Assembly: GCA_963844405.1 (NCBI GenBank)
Contig: CAWJNZ010000007.1
Coordinates: 682,001 to 746,000, forward strand
Origin: DASSUW01 sp963844405
GTDB taxonomy: Bacteria; Actinomycetota; Thermoleophilia; Solirubrobacterales; Solirubrobacteraceae
Length of the DNA stretch: 64,000 nt
Reading direction: 5' to 3'
The notes under the pieces are model-generated. The model was not told where the DNA came from. It worked only from the letters and a program-made list of their open reading frames with translations, and made no database searches. Position 1 is the stretch's first letter. Every line of letters begins with the position of its first letter. Positions 27,082-35,586 of this stretch are shown piece after piece. Made by a program: the position numbers and the translations under genes.

Positions 27082-27474
27082 AGCCGCGCCGACGAGTAGG
27101 GCCACGAGGCAGAGCGAGAGCGCGTGGAAGGTCTGGTCGACCGGACCGGCGATGCGAGCGTCGGTGGGTTCGGCGTGCTTCACGCGCGTGAGGTAGAGGC
27201 CGACGATCCGCCCGTCGTCGACGATGAGGTGCGGCAGCGCGACGAGGGCGCCCGCCAGCACCGCCCAATCGGCGCCGACCTCGTCGCCGATCCAGATCAG
27301 CGCCGGGACGAAGGCGAGCGTGTAGGTGGCGACGTGGGCCAGGAGGGCGCGGCGGGCGACGCCGTTCTGGCCGAGGCCCCGGAACTTGTTCCGCGCCTGC
27401 CAGTCGGTCTGGAACAGGTAGTCGCCCACCATGTGGGCGACGAAGAAGCCCGCCAGGACGGATACCCAGCTCAT
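27078..27474 (-). CDS. DUF3307 membrane protein, copy B
   Basis: The ATG at 27474 overlaps the stop of P3 (ATGA). About 131 residues: SVLAGFFVAHMVGDYLFQT in helix 1, then LLAHVATYTLAFVPALIWIG, VLAGALVALPHLIVDD and a last helix after PVDQTFHALSLCLVALLVG. This matches the DUF3307 family. In the given sequence the frame does not stop at the expected TGA (27,080-27,078) but reads on into P2's ATG; in copy A the same place is an ATGA overlap. A single-base error is the simplest explanation; a real fusion is the alternative. Function of the family is unknown. Confidence 0.78.
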
Positions 27475-30400
27475 CGCTTCCTGGCCCTGGCGACGTACTT
27501 CTTGCCGGCGCGCACGGTCACCGTCTTCTTCTTCACGAAGTCTCGCACCGAGACCTTCCCGCGCACGACGCGGGTCAGGGTCGAGGTGCAGCTGTCCTCG
27601 ACCAGCCACTTGGTGCCGACGACCGTCGCCGCGCTGTGCTTGCCCCTCGTCTGGAACCTGCCGCTGCCGTCGCCCCACAGGCGCCGCTTGCGCTTCGTGG
27701 CCGCCGCGACCGCCTTGCCGGCCTTGGGACAGGTGAGCTTCTCGGTCAGCGTGAGCGTCGTCGTCAGCTTGTTCTTGCCGGTCTGCCCGAGCCGGGCGAT
27801 GCCGCCGTAGAAGTCGGCGGTCGCCGTCCCGCCGGACGTGTCGGCCGCGGCGACGAGCGTGATACGGCCCTTCCGGACGTCGATCAGCGTGCCGACCGGG
27901 ATCTGCTCGCCCGTGGCGAGCGTCACGTACTTGTCCGAGCCCGGGAGCTTGACCTTCACGGTCCCGCTCGCCGGCAGCGCGTTGACCAGCTTCTTGGGCA
28001 CGGGCGGCGGGAGCGGCGGCGAGTCGCTGATCACGACCGGCTCGTCGTTGGCCGTGACGGTGCACGTGCGGCTGTCGCCGTTGGAGAGGCTGACGGACCC
28101 GTCGGAGGCGCAGGCGCCGCCGACCGCCAGGCCATAGCCGGCCACGGGATCGGCCGCGACCGTGTGCGGGCCGGCGTCGAGCGTGTAGGTCGTGCCGCTC
28201 GAGCTGCCGGGCTGCGGGCTGCCGCCCACGTCCGCGCCACCGCGACGCACGTGGACGCTGAACGCCGGCCGGCAGCGCGTCCCGCCGTTGTCGTTCACGA
28301 CGCTCGTGACGACGGTCAGCGTCGCCGCCATGTCGTCGGCGGTGACCGTGCAGGTCCTCGGACCATCGCCGACGGCGAGCGTCACGGAGCCGCCGGCGGC
28401 GCAGTCGCCCGACGTCGCGATCGCGTAGCCGGGCACGCCGCCCGCCCCCACCGTGTAGGTGTCGGCGGCGAGCGAGTACGCCGTCCCCGCCGCGCTGCCC
28501 GCCTTCGGGCTGTTCGCCACGTCCTCGCCGTCGAGCCTGACGGAGACGTCGAAGTCCTCGGGCGCCGCGCCGCCACCGTCGTCGTTGACGACCTTCGTGA
28601 TCACCGTGAGCTGCGGCGCCCCGTCCTCGAGCGTGATCGTGCACGTGTAGCTCTGGTCCAGCGCGTAGGTGGCCGTGCAGGCGGGTGAACGGGACTGCGA
28701 GTAGCCAGCCCGATCGTCCGCGGCGACGTCATGCGCCCCGGCCGCGACCGTGTACGCGACGCCGGCGGCGCTGCCCTTCTTCGGGCTGCCCGCGATGTCG
28801 GTCCCCGCGCGCCGGACGTGGACGTCGAAGTCCACGGGCGCGAGCGCGCCGCCGGCATCGTTGACCACATTGGTCACCACGGTGAGCCGCGGAGCGATGT
28901 CGTTCGCCGTGATGGTGCAGCTGGCGACCTGGCCCACCGTGAGCGTGACCGTGCAGCTGCCGGACAGCCCGAGCGCGTAGCCCGTCACGTTCTCGGCCGA
29001 CACGACGTACGTCGACCCCGCCGACAGCGTGTACGTGAACCCCGCCGCCGTCCCCGCCCGCGGGCTGTTCGCCACGTCGTTGGCGCCCAGGCGCACGTGC
29101 GTCGTCACGCCGGCCGGCGTCAGCGTGCCGCCGTTGTCGTTCACGACGCTCGTCACCACCGTCAGCGTCGGGGCCACGTCGTTGGCCGTGATCGTGCACG
29201 TGGCCGCCTGGCCCACCGTGAGCGTGACCGAGCAGCTGCCGGAGAGCGCGAGCGCGTACCCCGTCACGTTCTCGGCCGACACCACGTACGTCGACCCCGC
29301 CGACAGCGTGTACGTGAACCCCGCCGCCGTCCCCGCCCGCGGGCTGTTCGCCACGTCGTTGGCGCCAAGGCGCACGTGCGTCGTGACGCCGGCCGGCGTC
29401 AGCGTGCCGCCGTTGTCGTTCACGACGTTGGTCACGACCGTCAACGTCGGCGCGATGTCGTTCGCCGTGATCGTGCACGTCGCGGTCTGGGCGAGCTGGA
29501 GGGTCACGTTCCCGTTCGCCGCGCACGCACCGGAGACGGCGAGGGTGTAGCCCGTGACTGCGTCGGCGGAGACCGTGTACGAGCCGGCGGACAGCGTGTA
29601 CGGCGTCCCGCTGCTGGTGCCGGGCTGCGGGCTCCCCGTCACGTCGTTCGGCCCCGAGCGCACGTGGGCGGTGAAGTTGGCGGGCGTCCGCGTGCCGCCG
29701 TTGTCGTTGACGACGTTGGTGACCACGGTGAGCGTCGGCGCCACGTCGTTGGCAGTCACCGTGCAGGTCTTGTTCTGCCCCTCGATCAGCCCGACGTTGC
29801 CGTTCGGCGCGCAGTCGCCGCCGATGGCGACCGAATAGCCCGCCGGTGCGTCGACCGCGACCGAGTAGGTCTGTCCCGCGCTCAGCGTGTAGGTGGAGCC
29901 CTCCGAGGTGCCCGGCTGGGGACTGCCCTGGACGTCCGTCGCCCCGAGCCGCACGTGGACGGTGAACGCGGACGCCGTCCGTGTGCCGCCGGAGTCGTTG
30001 ACGACGTTCGTGACGACCTTGAGCGTCGGCGCGCGGTACTCGAACGCTCCGACGTCGCACAGGCCGGCGGTCGGCTGCGGGCGCGCGACGCCCCGCTGAT
30101 CGATGGCCGTACATGCGCGCGCCGTGTTGATCGCCGGGCTGGCCGGGAGCAGCGCGTGGGTGTTCGTCGGTCCGCCGTTGTTCGTGAGCCCGGCGATCTG
30201 TGGGTTGGTGCTGTACCGGTTGCCCGAGCCCTTGAACGAGCAGGTGTCGTCGCTCGCGATGTTGCCGTCGCCGGTCATGGCCGGCACGCCCGGCCCCCCG
30301 CAGGCACCGCCGCTGCCGGCGGCGAAGATGCTGTCGTCGCTGTTCGGGCTGCCGGTCGGCGGCGCCACGACGTACAGCCCGCCGCCCTCGCCGGCGGTGT

Positions 30401-31106
30401 TGGCCGCGATCGTGGAGTTGATGACCAAGAGCGCCCCGGACGAGTGGATGCCGCCGCCCTGCGACGCCGCGCCGACGTCGTCGACCGCCGAGTTGCCGCT
30501 CACCGTCGAGTTGCCGAGGAAGACGCCGCCGGTGGTCGACGTGGCGATCCCGCCGCCGCGCGTGAGCCGGCCGCTGGTGGCCCGGTTGCCGGACACCGTC
30601 ACGCCGATCAGCTGCGCGATCCCGTTCGCCGCTATGCCGGCGCCCTGCGTGCCCGTGTTCCCGCTCACGGTGCTGTTCTGCAGCAGCAGCGTCCCGCTGT
30701 GGATGTAGATGCCGCCGCCGAGGCCGTCCGGGTCGAGCCCGACGCCGTTGCCGTTGCGGATCGTCACGCCCGACACGCGCGACGTGACCTCGATCACCCG
30801 CAGGACGCGCGACTTGTCGGCGCCGTCGATGAAGGTCGTCCGTGCGTCCTCGCCGACGATCGTGTCGTTGTTGAGGACGAGCTCGCCGTCGGCCAGCACG
30901 TAGTTGCCGGACGGGAGGATCACCTGGTCGCTCGAGCCGGCGAGCGAGACCGCCTCACGGAGGGTGCAGTCGGCCAGGCATTCCTTGTCGTCGCCGTCGG
31001 CGGTCGTGTCGACCTTGAAGTCCGCGGCCACGGCGACGCCAGGGCAGATCGCGACCGCCGCGATCACTCCCAGGATCCCCACCCGGAGTCCGTTCCGTCT
31101 GCGCAA
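27471..31106 (-). CDS. P3: large secreted protein, CSLREA/beta-helix plus seven prealbumin-like repeats and FecR-like C-terminal module
   Basis: From TTG 31106 this is 1,211 residues. Order: signal peptide (1-28, LRVGILGVIAAVAICPG); CSLREA motif CTLREAVSLAG; beta-helix rungs (QNSTVSGNTGTQGAG, GNSTVSGNSAVDDVG) to ~270; choice-of-anchor-Q end (NNGGPTNTHALLPASPAIN, CDVGAFEYR); seven ~93-residue repeats (TVVTNVVNDNGGT ... CTITAND) of the prealbumin/SpaA-like kind; then the C-terminal module of ~170 residues (VNALPASGTVKVKLPG, IPVGTLIDVRKGRITLVAA, LTCPKAGK, LWGDGSGRF, HSAATVVGTKWLVED, RGKVSVRDFVKKKTV, AGKKYVARA). No LPxTG motif is seen, so the last module may do the anchoring. TTG is preferred to the longer frame (to 31280), because a conserved promoter sits directly upstream and the longer part overlaps a toxin remnant. 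Confidence 0.85.
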   Translation of the reverse strand: MRRRNGLRVGILGVIAAVAICPGVAVAADFKVDTTADGDDKECLADCTLREAVSLAGSSDQVILPSGNYVLADGELVLNNDTIVGEDARTTFIDGADKSRVLRVIEVTSRVSGVTIRNGNGVGLDPDGLGGGIYIHSGTLLLQNSTVSGNTGTQGAGIAANGIAQLIGVTVSGNRATSGRLTRGGGIATSTTGGVFLGNSTVSGNSAVDDVGAASQGGGIHSSGALLVINSTIAANTAGEGGGLYVVAPPTGSPNSDDSIFAAGSGGACGGPGVPAMTGDGNIASDDTCSFKGSGNRYSTNPQIAGLTNNGGPTNTHALLPASPAINTARACTAIDQRGVARPQPTAGLCDVGAFEYRAPTLKVVTNVVNDSGGTRTASAFTVHVRLGATDVQGSPQPGTSEGSTYTLSAGQTYSVAVDAPAGYSVAIGGDCAPNGNVGLIEGQNKTCTVTANDVAPTLTVVTNVVNDNGGTRTPANFTAHVRSGPNDVTGSPQPGTSSGTPYTLSAGSYTVSADAVTGYTLAVSGACAANGNVTLQLAQTATCTITANDIAPTLTVVTNVVNDNGGTLTPAGVTTHVRLGANDVANSPRAGTAAGFTYTLSAGSTYVVSAENVTGYALALSGSCSVTLTVGQAATCTITANDVAPTLTVVTSVVNDNGGTLTPAGVTTHVRLGANDVANSPRAGTAAGFTYTLSAGSTYVVSAENVTGYALGLSGSCTVTLTVGQVASCTITANDIAPRLTVVTNVVNDAGGALAPVDFDVHVRRAGTDIAGSPKKGSAAGVAYTVAAGAHDVAADDRAGYSQSRSPACTATYALDQSYTCTITLEDGAPQLTVITKVVNDDGGGAAPEDFDVSVRLDGEDVANSPKAGSAAGTAYSLAADTYTVGAGGVPGYAIATSGDCAAGGSVTLAVGDGPRTCTVTADDMAATLTVVTSVVNDNGGTRCRPAFSVHVRRGGADVGGSPQPGSSSGTTYTLDAGPHTVAADPVAGYGLAVGGACASDGSVSLSNGDSRTCTVTANDEPVVISDSPPLPPPVPKKLVNALPASGTVKVKLPGSDKYVTLATGEQIPVGTLIDVRKGRITLVAAADTSGGTATADFYGGIARLGQTGKNKLTTTLTLTEKLTCPKAGKAVAAATKRKRRLWGDGSGRFQTRGKHSAATVVGTKWLVEDSCTSTLTRVVRGKVSVRDFVKKKTVTVRAGKKYVARARKR
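28891..29449 (-). repeat. Two near-identical ~279-bp tandem repeats inside P3
   Basis: The third and fourth prealbumin-like repeats of P3 are nearly identical DNA with a period of 279 bases (for example the same 20-base run begins at 28,981 and 29,260). Both units encode LTPAGVTTHVRLGANDVANS. Other units in the row are more divergent. Boundaries are approximate. Confidence 0.85.
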
Positions 31107-31144
31107 GTCGATCGATCCTCGCCGAGCGCCAACGCGCCTGTCAA
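31107..31144 (-). promoter_or_regulatory. Promoter of P3
   Basis: On the minus strand TTGACA (31,144-31,139), an 18-base spacer and GAGGAT (31,120-31,115), then 8 bases to the TTG start. The layout fits a primary-sigma-factor promoter whose transcript begins at or next to the start codon. GAGGA could also act as a ribosome-binding site. Confidence 0.65.
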
Positions 31145-31162
31145 CCGCCGCTCGGCTAGTGC

Positions 31163-31345
31163 TCACCAGATGATCGGGACCCCGTACGCGTGCATCGCCG
31201 CGTCGCCCGACACGAGGGCTGCGGCTACGGTCTGTGCCTGGGCGACGAGGAGGCGATCGAAGGGGTCGCGGTGGTGCCACGGGAGCCGTTCGGTGGCAGC
31301 GGCATGGTCGACGCTGATCGGCAGCGGCTGCGCCCCGGCATCGAG
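31163..31345 (-). pseudogene. Truncated PIN-domain (VapC) toxin remnant
   Basis: About 60 codons match the C-terminal half of the VapC at 33,416-33,790: PISVDHAAATERLPWHHRDP, FDRLLVAQAQTVAAALVSGD and YGVPIIW before a TGA. The N-terminal half with the first catalytic Asp, and the antitoxin gene, are missing; the matching stretch begins right after the P4 stop, and an in-frame TAG lies at ~31,348. No start codon is available. It looks like the leftover of a vapBC pair once carried behind P4, in the same place where an intact pair sits behind P5. Confidence 0.82.
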
Positions 31346-31353
31346 CTAGGCGA

Positions 31354-33371
31354 TCACCTGCGCGCCTTGGCGACGTACTTCTTGCCGGCGCGCACGATCA
31401 CGGTCTTCTTCTTCACGAAGTCGCGCACCGAGACGCGCCCGCGGACGACACGGGTCAGCGTCGAGGCGCAGCGGTCCTCGACGAGCCACCTGGTGCCGAC
31501 GACCGTCGCCGCGCTGTGCTTGCCCTTGGTGCGGAACCTGCCGCTGCCGTCGCCCCAGAGCCGCCGCGTCCTCCTGGCGGCCGCGATGGCGCGACCGGCC
31601 TTCGGGCAGCTGAGCGCCTCGACGAGTGTGAGCGTGGTCAGCGGCCGCGCGCCCTTGCCCTGGGTGAGACGGAATATGCCGCCGTAGAAGTCCGACGACT
31701 GATTGCCGGCCGCCACGATGGTGACCCGGCCCTTCGTCGTGTCGACGATCGATCCGACGGGGATCTGCTGGCCCTCCTCGAGCTCGACGAAGCGGTTGGT
31801 GCCCGCGATCTTGACGCGCACCGTCCCGCTCTTCGGCAGCGCGTTGACCTCCTTGCCCGCCTCCGGCGGCGGCAGCTCCTCCTCCTCCACGACGGAGGCG
31901 GAGGCGGAGGCGAAGACGGCTGCGTGCTCCCTCCGCCACCGCCCTGCTGCGGCGGAGGCGGCGCGTACTCGTAGGCCCCGATGTCGCAGGCCGATCCCTG
32001 CGGGCGCGTCGTCCCGCGCTGGTCGTCGGCCGGGCAGTTCGCGCCCGCATCGATCGCCGGGCTGCCGGCGAGCAGCGCGTGCGTGCGCGTCGGGCCGCCG
32101 TTGTCGGCGAGGGCGGCCACGAGCGCATCCGGCACGATCAGGTTCCCGTCGCCGATGGCCTGGCACGTCGTAGCGGGCAGCGGCTCGTCGATCAGCCCGT
32201 TGTCGGAGTCGATCGGGGCGGTCGCGGTGCCGCCACAGCCTCCGTTGACGTTGCGGGCGACCAGCGTGTTCCTCGCGGTGGTCAGTGCCGCGGTGGTGAA
32301 GTCCTGGTAGAGCCCGCCGCCCTTGCCGATGTCCTCGGCCCCGCGCGGCGGCGCGGTGTTCTCGACGATCGAGACGTTCTGCAGCGTCATCGACCGCCGG
32401 GTGAAGAGACCGCCGCCCCACCCGTCCGAGGTGTTGCCGCTCACGGTCGTGTTGACGATCGTCGCCACCGCCTGACCCACTCCTAGGCCGATGCCGCCGC
32501 CACGACCCTGTCCGCCGTCCAGCGCGTCGTTGCCGACGATCAGCGAGTTGCGCACGAGCAGGCCGCCGACGGCCCAGATGCCGCCGCCCTCGACCGCCTC
32601 GTTGTCCGCGATCTCGCTGTCCGTGAGCTCTAGCGCGCTGGCGGTCTCGACGAGGATGCCGCCGCCGTCGACGCCGGCGGTGTTGTCGGCGAGGGTCACG
32701 TCGCGCAGCGTCACCGCACCCGCTCCCGTGACGTGCAGGCCGCCTCCCGACCCGGCGGCCGAGTTGCCGCTGAGCGTGGTGTCGGTCAGCGTGGCGGTGC
32801 CGCCGTTGATCGTCACGCCGCCGCCATGCGCCGTGGTCGACGAGCCCTGGGTGTCGTTGGCTTCGACGAGACTGCGTTCGACGGTGAGCGTGCCCTCGCT
32901 GTAGATGCCGGCCGCGAGCGGGGCGGTGTTGTGGTCGACGATGCTGTCGCGCAGCGTGAAGCTCGCGCCGCTCCCGACGTGGATGCCCGCCCCGGCGGCG
33001 GCGACCGAGCCGTCGCTGATCCGCACCCCGCTCACGCTCGACGTGCCGGGGGCCACGAGGAAGACGCGCCGAGCAGACCCGCCGGAGATCGTCGTCACAC
33101 CCGCGCCCGCGCCCTGGATGCTGCGATTCCCGCCGAGGCCGAACGACGACGTCGTCGCGACGTAGGTGCCGGCGGGAACGATGATCGTCGCCTCGGTCGA
33201 CGACAAGATCAGCGCCTCGCGCAGCGTGCAGTCGATCACGCACTCGCCGTCGTACTCGTCCTCCACCTTCGTGACGGTGACCGTCTCAGCCTGCGCCACC
33301 GCAGGCACGCCGAGAAGGACAGCGGCCGCCACGCCGACGATCCCCACGCGGACTCCGTTCCAATGGCCCAG
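31354..33371 (-). pseudogene. P4: CSLREA/beta-helix secreted protein with FecR-like C-terminal module, one frameshift
   Basis: N-terminal frame (down to ~31,900): signal peptide VRVGIVGVAAAVLLGVPAVA, CTLREALILS, many rungs (TDTTLSGNSAAGSGG, VNTTVSGNTSDGWGG), and a choice-of-anchor-Q end (DNGGPTRTHALLAGSPAID, CDIGAYEYA). A proline-rich linker then shifts frame, and the other frame continues with VVEEEELPPPEAGKEVNAL and the full C-terminal module to 31,354. The one-base shift lies in the (CCGCCT)n linker. I put the start at CTG 33371, because it aligns with the TTG starts and promoters of P3, P6 and P8; GTG 33347 is the first standard start. Whole, it would be ~672 residues. Confidence 0.8.
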
Positions 33372-33408
33372 ATTCGCGATCCTCGCTCAGCGCGGGCCGC
33401 GATGTCAA
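33372..33408 (-). promoter_or_regulatory. Promoter of P4
   Basis: TTGACA (33,408-33,403), 18-base spacer, GAGGAT (33,384-33,379), then 7 bases to a CTG that lines up with the TTG starts of its paralogues. Same arrangement as upstream of P3, P6 and P8. Confidence 0.62.
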
Positions 33409-33415
33409 CCGAGAC

Positions 33416-33790
33416 TCACCAAACGACTGGGACGCCGTAGGCGGCCAACGCTTCGTCGCCCGAGACCAGCGCGGCGCGCTCGACGTGTGCCTGGGCGACG
33501 AGGATGCGATCGAACGGATCGCGGTGGTGCCAAGGCAGCCGCTCGACGGCTGCTGCGTGATCGATTGTGACCGAAACGGGATGGACGCCGCCGGACAACA
33601 TCGCCCCGGCGAAATCATCGGGCGCTTTGAGCTTGCCTAGCGATCGTTTGACGGCGACCTCCCACACCACTGCGGCACTCAAGAGGACCTGGTTGCTTTC
33701 ATCGTCGAGTTGCAGGGATGCCTCGCCGCTCAGCCGAGCGTCGTCGGTGAGCCACCACAGTGCGGCGTGGGTGTCGAGCAGCAGCCTCAA
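33416..33790 (-). CDS. VapC-type PIN-domain toxin (ribonuclease)
   Basis: 124 residues from a TTG at 33790 that overlaps the antitoxin stop (TTGA). PIN features: N-terminal LLLDTHAALWWL with the first catalytic Asp, VVWEVAVKRSLGK with the conserved Glu, and HHRDPFDRILVAQAHVE with the later acidic residues. PIN toxins cut RNA, often tRNA or rRNA, when released from the antitoxin. Length is typical. The 3' end stops just before the P4 promoter. A half-copy lies at 31,163-31,345. Confidence 0.9.
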   Translation of the reverse strand: MRLLLDTHAALWWLTDDARLSGEASLQLDDESNQVLLSAAVVWEVAVKRSLGKLKAPDDFAGAMLSGGVHPVSVTIDHAAAVERLPWHHRDPFDRILVAQAHVERAALVSGDEALAAYGVPVVW

Positions 33791-34023
33791 CGGGCGCCGA
33801 AGGCTTCGGCGATGTCGTCAGGGAGCTCATCGAAGTCGTCGGCGATGTGCACCTGGCCGCGCCAGATACCCCGAAGCGAGCTGAACGAGTTCGGCCGCGC
33901 GACAGGGACGAGGCGAGCGACGGGCTTGCCGTTGCGGGCGATGACGATCTCCTCGCCGGCCTCCGCCCGCTCGACGAGCTGCGAGAGCTTGGTCTTCGCC
34001 TCGTGCATGCCGACCTGCGCCAT
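33787..34023 (-). CDS. Phd/YefM-family antitoxin
   Basis: 78 residues from ATG 34023: VGMHEAKTKLSQLVERAEAG, EEIVIARNGKPVARLVPV. These are the hallmark strand-helix elements of the Phd/YefM DNA-binding N-terminal domain; the tail (DDFDELPDDIAEAFG) is acidic and probably wraps the toxin. Overlap with the toxin gene ensures coupled synthesis. A 17-base palindrome immediately upstream is a likely operator for self-repression. Confidence 0.9.
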   Translation of the reverse strand: MAQVGMHEAKTKLSQLVERAEAGEEIVIARNGKPVARLVPVARPNSFSSLRGIWRGQVHIADDFDELPDDIAEAFGAR

Positions 34024-34033
34024 GCAAAAGATA

Positions 34034-34050
34034 CTAGCTAAGTTAGCTAG
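34034..34050. promoter_or_regulatory. Palindromic operator candidate of the vapBC pair
   Basis: CTAGCTAAGTTAGCTAG is a perfect 8+1+8 inverted repeat, AT-rich in a GC-rich region, 10 bases upstream of the antitoxin ATG. It also contains the TAG stop of P5. Phd/YefM antitoxins commonly bind such palindromes over their own promoter. Confidence 0.7.
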
Positions 34051-35522
34051 CCGCGCCGTGCCTTCGCCACATATCTGTCGCCCGCTCGCACGATCACGTT
34101 CTTCTTCTTCGCGAAGTCCCGCACCGACACCCGCCCCCTCACGACCCGCGTGAGCGTCGAGGTGCACCGATCCTGGACGAGCCAGGTCGTGCCCACCACC
34201 GTCGCGGCGCTGTGCCTGCCCCGCGTCCGGAACTTGCCGGTGCCTTCGCCCCATAGGCGCCGCGTCTTCGGCTTGGCCGCCGCCCTTGCACTGCCGCCCT
34301 CCGCGCAGCGCAACTCCTGCACCAGCGTGAGCGTCGTCAGCGGCTCGGCGCGCTTGCCTTGGGTCAACCGGAAGATCCCGTCGTAGAAGTCCGCCGACTG
34401 CCCGCCCGCAGCGATGATCGTCACGCGGCCCTCGGTTGTGTCGACCACCGAGCCGACCGGAATCTGCTGTCCCTCGTCAAGGTTCACGAACCGGTTCGTC
34501 CCGGGCCTCTTGATCCTCACCCTGCCTCGCTTCGGCACGGCGTTGACCGTCTTGCCGGCCTCGGGCGGCGGCAACTGCGGCTGCGAAGGCTGGGTGACCG
34601 GCGCTGTCAGGGCCGGGATCGAGGTTGTCTGCACGCGAGGGGCAACCGGAGGCGCCGAGCCGCGCACGACGATCACGCGGCCGGCACCGCCGAACGTCGA
34701 GAACAGGTAGTCGCCGGTCAGAGTGTCGAGGAGCGCGCCCTCTGGGTTTTCGAGCCCCGAGACGAATGTGCGCCGGCTGGCCACGACAGGGTCGCCATGG
34801 AGGTCGACCTCGTAGGCCGCGACGTTGTCGGCCCCGTACTCCGCGACGAGCAAGCTCGGACGGGCGAACTGCGGTGAGCCGGGAGCTACGTACACGAAGC
34901 CCTCGGGACCGCCGGGAAGCGTGGACGCCGAGACCCGTCTGACGTTGACCAGGTTGAACATCCCGTCCCCGTCAGGCTCGATCGCGGCGTCGTACCACTG
35001 GCCGCCGCCGTAGCTGGAGAGCTTGAGGCTGCCGGCCCCCGGCTGGCCGGACGGCACGAACTGGAGGGCGGCAAGGGCGTGCGCCACGTTGAACGGCCCC
35101 AACGGGATGCGCTTATAAAGATGCGGGTTGCCTGGCCGGATCTGTCCCAGCTGGTTGAGAGGCCAGCGGGCGACGAAGAGCACACCCTCCGGCCCGTACG
35201 CGACGCCACCGTCGTTGTGGGGCGCGTCTGCGTACTCCGTGGCGGTGCCGCTGAAGCCGCTGATGTGACCTTGCGCGTCGCGCACCAGGCCGATCTCGTA
35301 GAGCTTGCCATGTGGGGAGTTGGCGGCGGCGCCGATCAGAAGGCGATCCGTCGTCCCGGCTTTAAGGGTCAGTCCGCCGAATGGGCTCGGCACGCCCGGC
35401 GGTGCACCGAGGCTTGCCCACGAGTACGCCTGGTCGAATGGCGGGGCGACCGTCTGCGCTTGGACGGCGGGTGCCAGCGCAAGCAGGACGACGATGACGA
35501 TGGTTGCACCGCGGACCACCAT
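34047..35522 (-). CDS. P5: secreted beta-propeller-like protein with FecR-like C-terminal module
   Basis: 491 residues. A signal peptide (VIVVLLALAPAVQAQ) is followed by a ~280-residue domain also found in P6 and P7: PFGGLTLKAGTTDRLLIGAA, YEIGLVRDAQGHISGFSGTA, DGGVAYGPEGVLFVARW, GPEGFVYVAPGSP, LLVAEYGADNVAAYEVD and GDYLFSTFGGAGRVIVV. The repeated short strands suggest a beta-propeller. A Pro/Gln-rich linker leads to the C-terminal module (LPPPEAGKTVNAVPKRG ... AGDRYVAKARRG). The listed start is ATG 35522; the next codon, GTG 35519, fits the promoter spacing better. The C-terminal module is the most divergent of the eight (LRCAEGGS instead of CPKAGK). Confidence 0.85.
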   Translation of the reverse strand: MVVRGATIVIVVLLALAPAVQAQTVAPPFDQAYSWASLGAPPGVPSPFGGLTLKAGTTDRLLIGAAANSPHGKLYEIGLVRDAQGHISGFSGTATEYADAPHNDGGVAYGPEGVLFVARWPLNQLGQIRPGNPHLYKRIPLGPFNVAHALAALQFVPSGQPGAGSLKLSSYGGGQWYDAAIEPDGDGMFNLVNVRRVSASTLPGGPEGFVYVAPGSPQFARPSLLVAEYGADNVAAYEVDLHGDPVVASRRTFVSGLENPEGALLDTLTGDYLFSTFGGAGRVIVVRGSAPPVAPRVQTTSIPALTAPVTQPSQPQLPPPEAGKTVNAVPKRGRVRIKRPGTNRFVNLDEGQQIPVGSVVDTTEGRVTIIAAGGQSADFYDGIFRLTQGKRAEPLTTLTLVQELRCAEGGSARAAAKPKTRRLWGEGTGKFRTRGRHSAATVVGTTWLVQDRCTSTLTRVVRGRVSVRDFAKKKNVIVRAGDRYVAKARRG

Positions 35523-35554
35523 CCGACCCTTGCCACGCGAAAAGCGAGAGTCAA
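35520..35554 (-). promoter_or_regulatory. Promoter of P5
   Basis: TTGACT (35,554-35,549), 17-base spacer, AAGGGT (35,531-35,526), then 6 bases to GTG 35519 (3 bases to ATG 35522). It is a weaker form of the element upstream of the other paralogues. Confidence 0.5.
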
Positions 35555-35586
35555 GTCCGAAAGGCTAGACCGCGCGCAGCGATCGG

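Noticed and set aside
28300..30060. Regular repeats suggestive of a CRISPR array
   Set aside because: The repeat period is ~279-290 bases, in frame and protein coding (prealbumin-like repeats); no short repeat-spacer pattern and no cas genes.
28731..31349. Plus-strand open frame of 872 codons opposite P3
   Set aside because: Its translation mirrors the antisense of the repeats and is Arg/Val/Asp-rich; P3 on the minus strand has signal peptide, motifs and promoter.
31900..31935. Hexamer repeat in the P4 linker as a phase-variation switch
   Set aside because: Six-base and three-base slippage keeps the frame, so it cannot explain the observed one-base shift.
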